Source: DASQZK01 sp963764345
GTDB lineage: Bacteria > Bacteroidota > Bacteroidia > Bacteroidales > GCA-2748055
Assembly (NCBI GenBank): GCA_963764345.1
Contig: CAVXSF010000007.1
Span: 62,001-126,000 of the forward strand
Length of the DNA: 64,000 nucleotides
Reading direction: 5' to 3'
The notes beneath the pieces are model-generated. The model did no database searches. It was not told the DNA's origin and saw only the letters and a program-made list of their open reading frames with translations. The position numbers and the translations under genes are program-made. Of the stretch, positions 63,181 to 64,000 are shown one piece after another (within the stretch, counting starts at the first letter, position 1; each line of letters opens with the position of its first letter).

Positions 63181-63918
63181 TTAAAAATAAATTTCCGCCA
63201 CGATGTTGCCAAAAGATATGCCTTCCGAGAGAAGAAGGTCCCTGGTTTGAACCACCATTTCGGCACTTCCGCAAAGGTAGTACTTTCTGTCGTCGGGAAG
63301 AAATTTACATTCGCGAAGGTATCCTGTCAGCCTTCCTTCATACACCCCGTTTCCTTTCTCCATGGAACAACAACGGATATAATTCTTGTTTAGTACAGGC
63401 CGGAAATCCTCTTCGAAATAGAAACGGTCAAGAGTTCTCTCTCCATGAATCAGGACCTTGTTTTCCCAAAGCCCCGAATAAAACATGGAAGCAAACGGAG
63501 CTATGCCTGTTCCGGCAGCGATCCAGTAGGCAGGACCCGGCTCACACGTAAACTCGCCAGCGGGACCGGTAATGAAAATCACATCCCCCTTTTTTAAAGA
63601 AGCCAGCCTGGGAGTGAGCTGGCCGCCGTCTTTTACATCGAATAAAATCCTTACCACAGGTTCGTGTTCACCACTGGCGATACTGTAAAGACGGTTTGGG
63701 GTTGCGACACTGTCTGTGATCCCAATCACCTGCCCGGCAATAAAATCAAACTCTCTTGGTAACCAGATAATATAAACGCCGGGGGATATTTCCCTGACAC
63801 CTTCAATCCTTACTTCCCTTAAATTATCGTTTGAAAAGTCGTTTACAGACATGTTATTCCGGTTCGTTTGTGCATCTGACAGTTTCATTTTAACGGTCTT
63901 ATGCCAGTCCAGGTTCAT
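63181..63918 (-). CDS. FAD-dependent ferredoxin/flavodoxin-NADP+ reductase-like protein
   Basis: 245 residues; a start at 63852 (MSVNDFSNDN) is possible and would remove 22 unconserved residues. FAD-binding barrel with PNRLYSIASGEHEPVVRILF, phosphate-binding GGQLTPRLASLKKGD, NAD(P) site IAAGTGIAPFASMFYSG, and YYLCGSAEMVVQTRDLLLSEG near the end. It could supply electrons through flavodoxin or ferredoxin, perhaps to the radical SAM enzyme RlmN that starts four bases later (inference). It is the last gene before the right edge. Confidence 0.85.
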   Translation of the reverse strand: MNLDWHKTVKMKLSDAQTNRNNMSVNDFSNDNLREVRIEGVREISPGVYIIWLPREFDFIAGQVIGITDSVATPNRLYSIASGEHEPVVRILFDVKDGGQLTPRLASLKKGDVIFITGPAGEFTCEPGPAYWIAAGTGIAPFASMFYSGLWENKVLIHGERTLDRFYFEEDFRPVLNKNYIRCCSMEKGNGVYEGRLTGYLRECKFLPDDRKYYLCGSAEMVVQTRDLLLSEGISFGNIVAEIYF

Positions 63919-64000
63919 TTCAACATAAAAATTTCATGAAAATATTTTTTAAATTTAAAAATATATTCAATCTTTGCTTTCAGATTGAAAACAAAATGAA

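Overview
The window looks like a chromosomal segment of a Bacteroidota bacterium, probably Bacteroidales or Marinilabiliales. Gene content points there: a GWxTD lipoprotein, a DUF3127 protein, a SPOR-like secreted protein, serpin and M64 lipoprotein/secreted proteins, an S9 peptidase, TPR-CHAT, and ECF sigma factors paired with barrel or TPR anti-sigma proteins. Promoters agree: several genes carry the Bacteroidota -7 box TAnnTTTG rather than TATAAT. No tRNA, rRNA, CRISPR array, transposase or phage gene was recognised.

Layout. 1-6.1 kb: peroxiredoxin end, recA, S9 peptidase, small membrane protein, miaA (two frameshifts), Yip1 protein, smpB. 6.4-16.1 kb, all on the minus strand: an EF-hand/TSP3 barrel protein, a two-repeat SPOR-like protein, a LOG-family protein, uvrA overlapping a lytic transglycosylase, and an ECF sigma with a barrel-bearing anti-sigma. 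16.3-24.6 kb: serpin, lpdA, TrmH methylase, Ca2+/Na+ exchanger, SLC12-like carrier, MscS. 24.9-29.2 kb: a MacAB-like ABC exporter with two permeases. 29.4-40.4 kb: AGCS symporter, rlmD-type methylase, ABC-F, GWxTD protein (frameshifted), rlmB, Lrp/AsnC regulator, second MscS, M64 peptidase.

40.6-46.4 kb is the most unusual part. An ECF sigma factor faces a TPR-CHAT protease gene. On its other side lie a 62-residue GG-leader-like peptide with a run of seven prolines, a membrane TPR anti-sigma-like protein and a soluble histidine kinase. It may be one regulatory or peptide-processing system. 46.7-50.7 kb: DUF3127, FKBP isomerase, an MnmD-type methylase, a SAM methylase and a TtcA-like protein. 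51.1-59.5 kb: a sugar locus with an SSS symporter, nucleotidyltransferase, anomeric-kinase-like protein, GH2 beta-galactosidase and GH109-like glycosidase. 59.6-63.9 kb: cysC, EamA carrier, a small unknown ORF, sodB, rlmN and a ferredoxin-reductase-like protein.

Reading frames are broken in six genes (miaA, GWxTD, TPR-CHAT, DUF3127, FKBP, SSS). A seventh gene, the anti-sigma, hides a compensated pair of shifts. Almost every event is a single-base insertion, and the flanking protein sequence stays well conserved. That pattern fits residual sequencing or assembly error better than gene decay, so these genes are probably intact in the organism.
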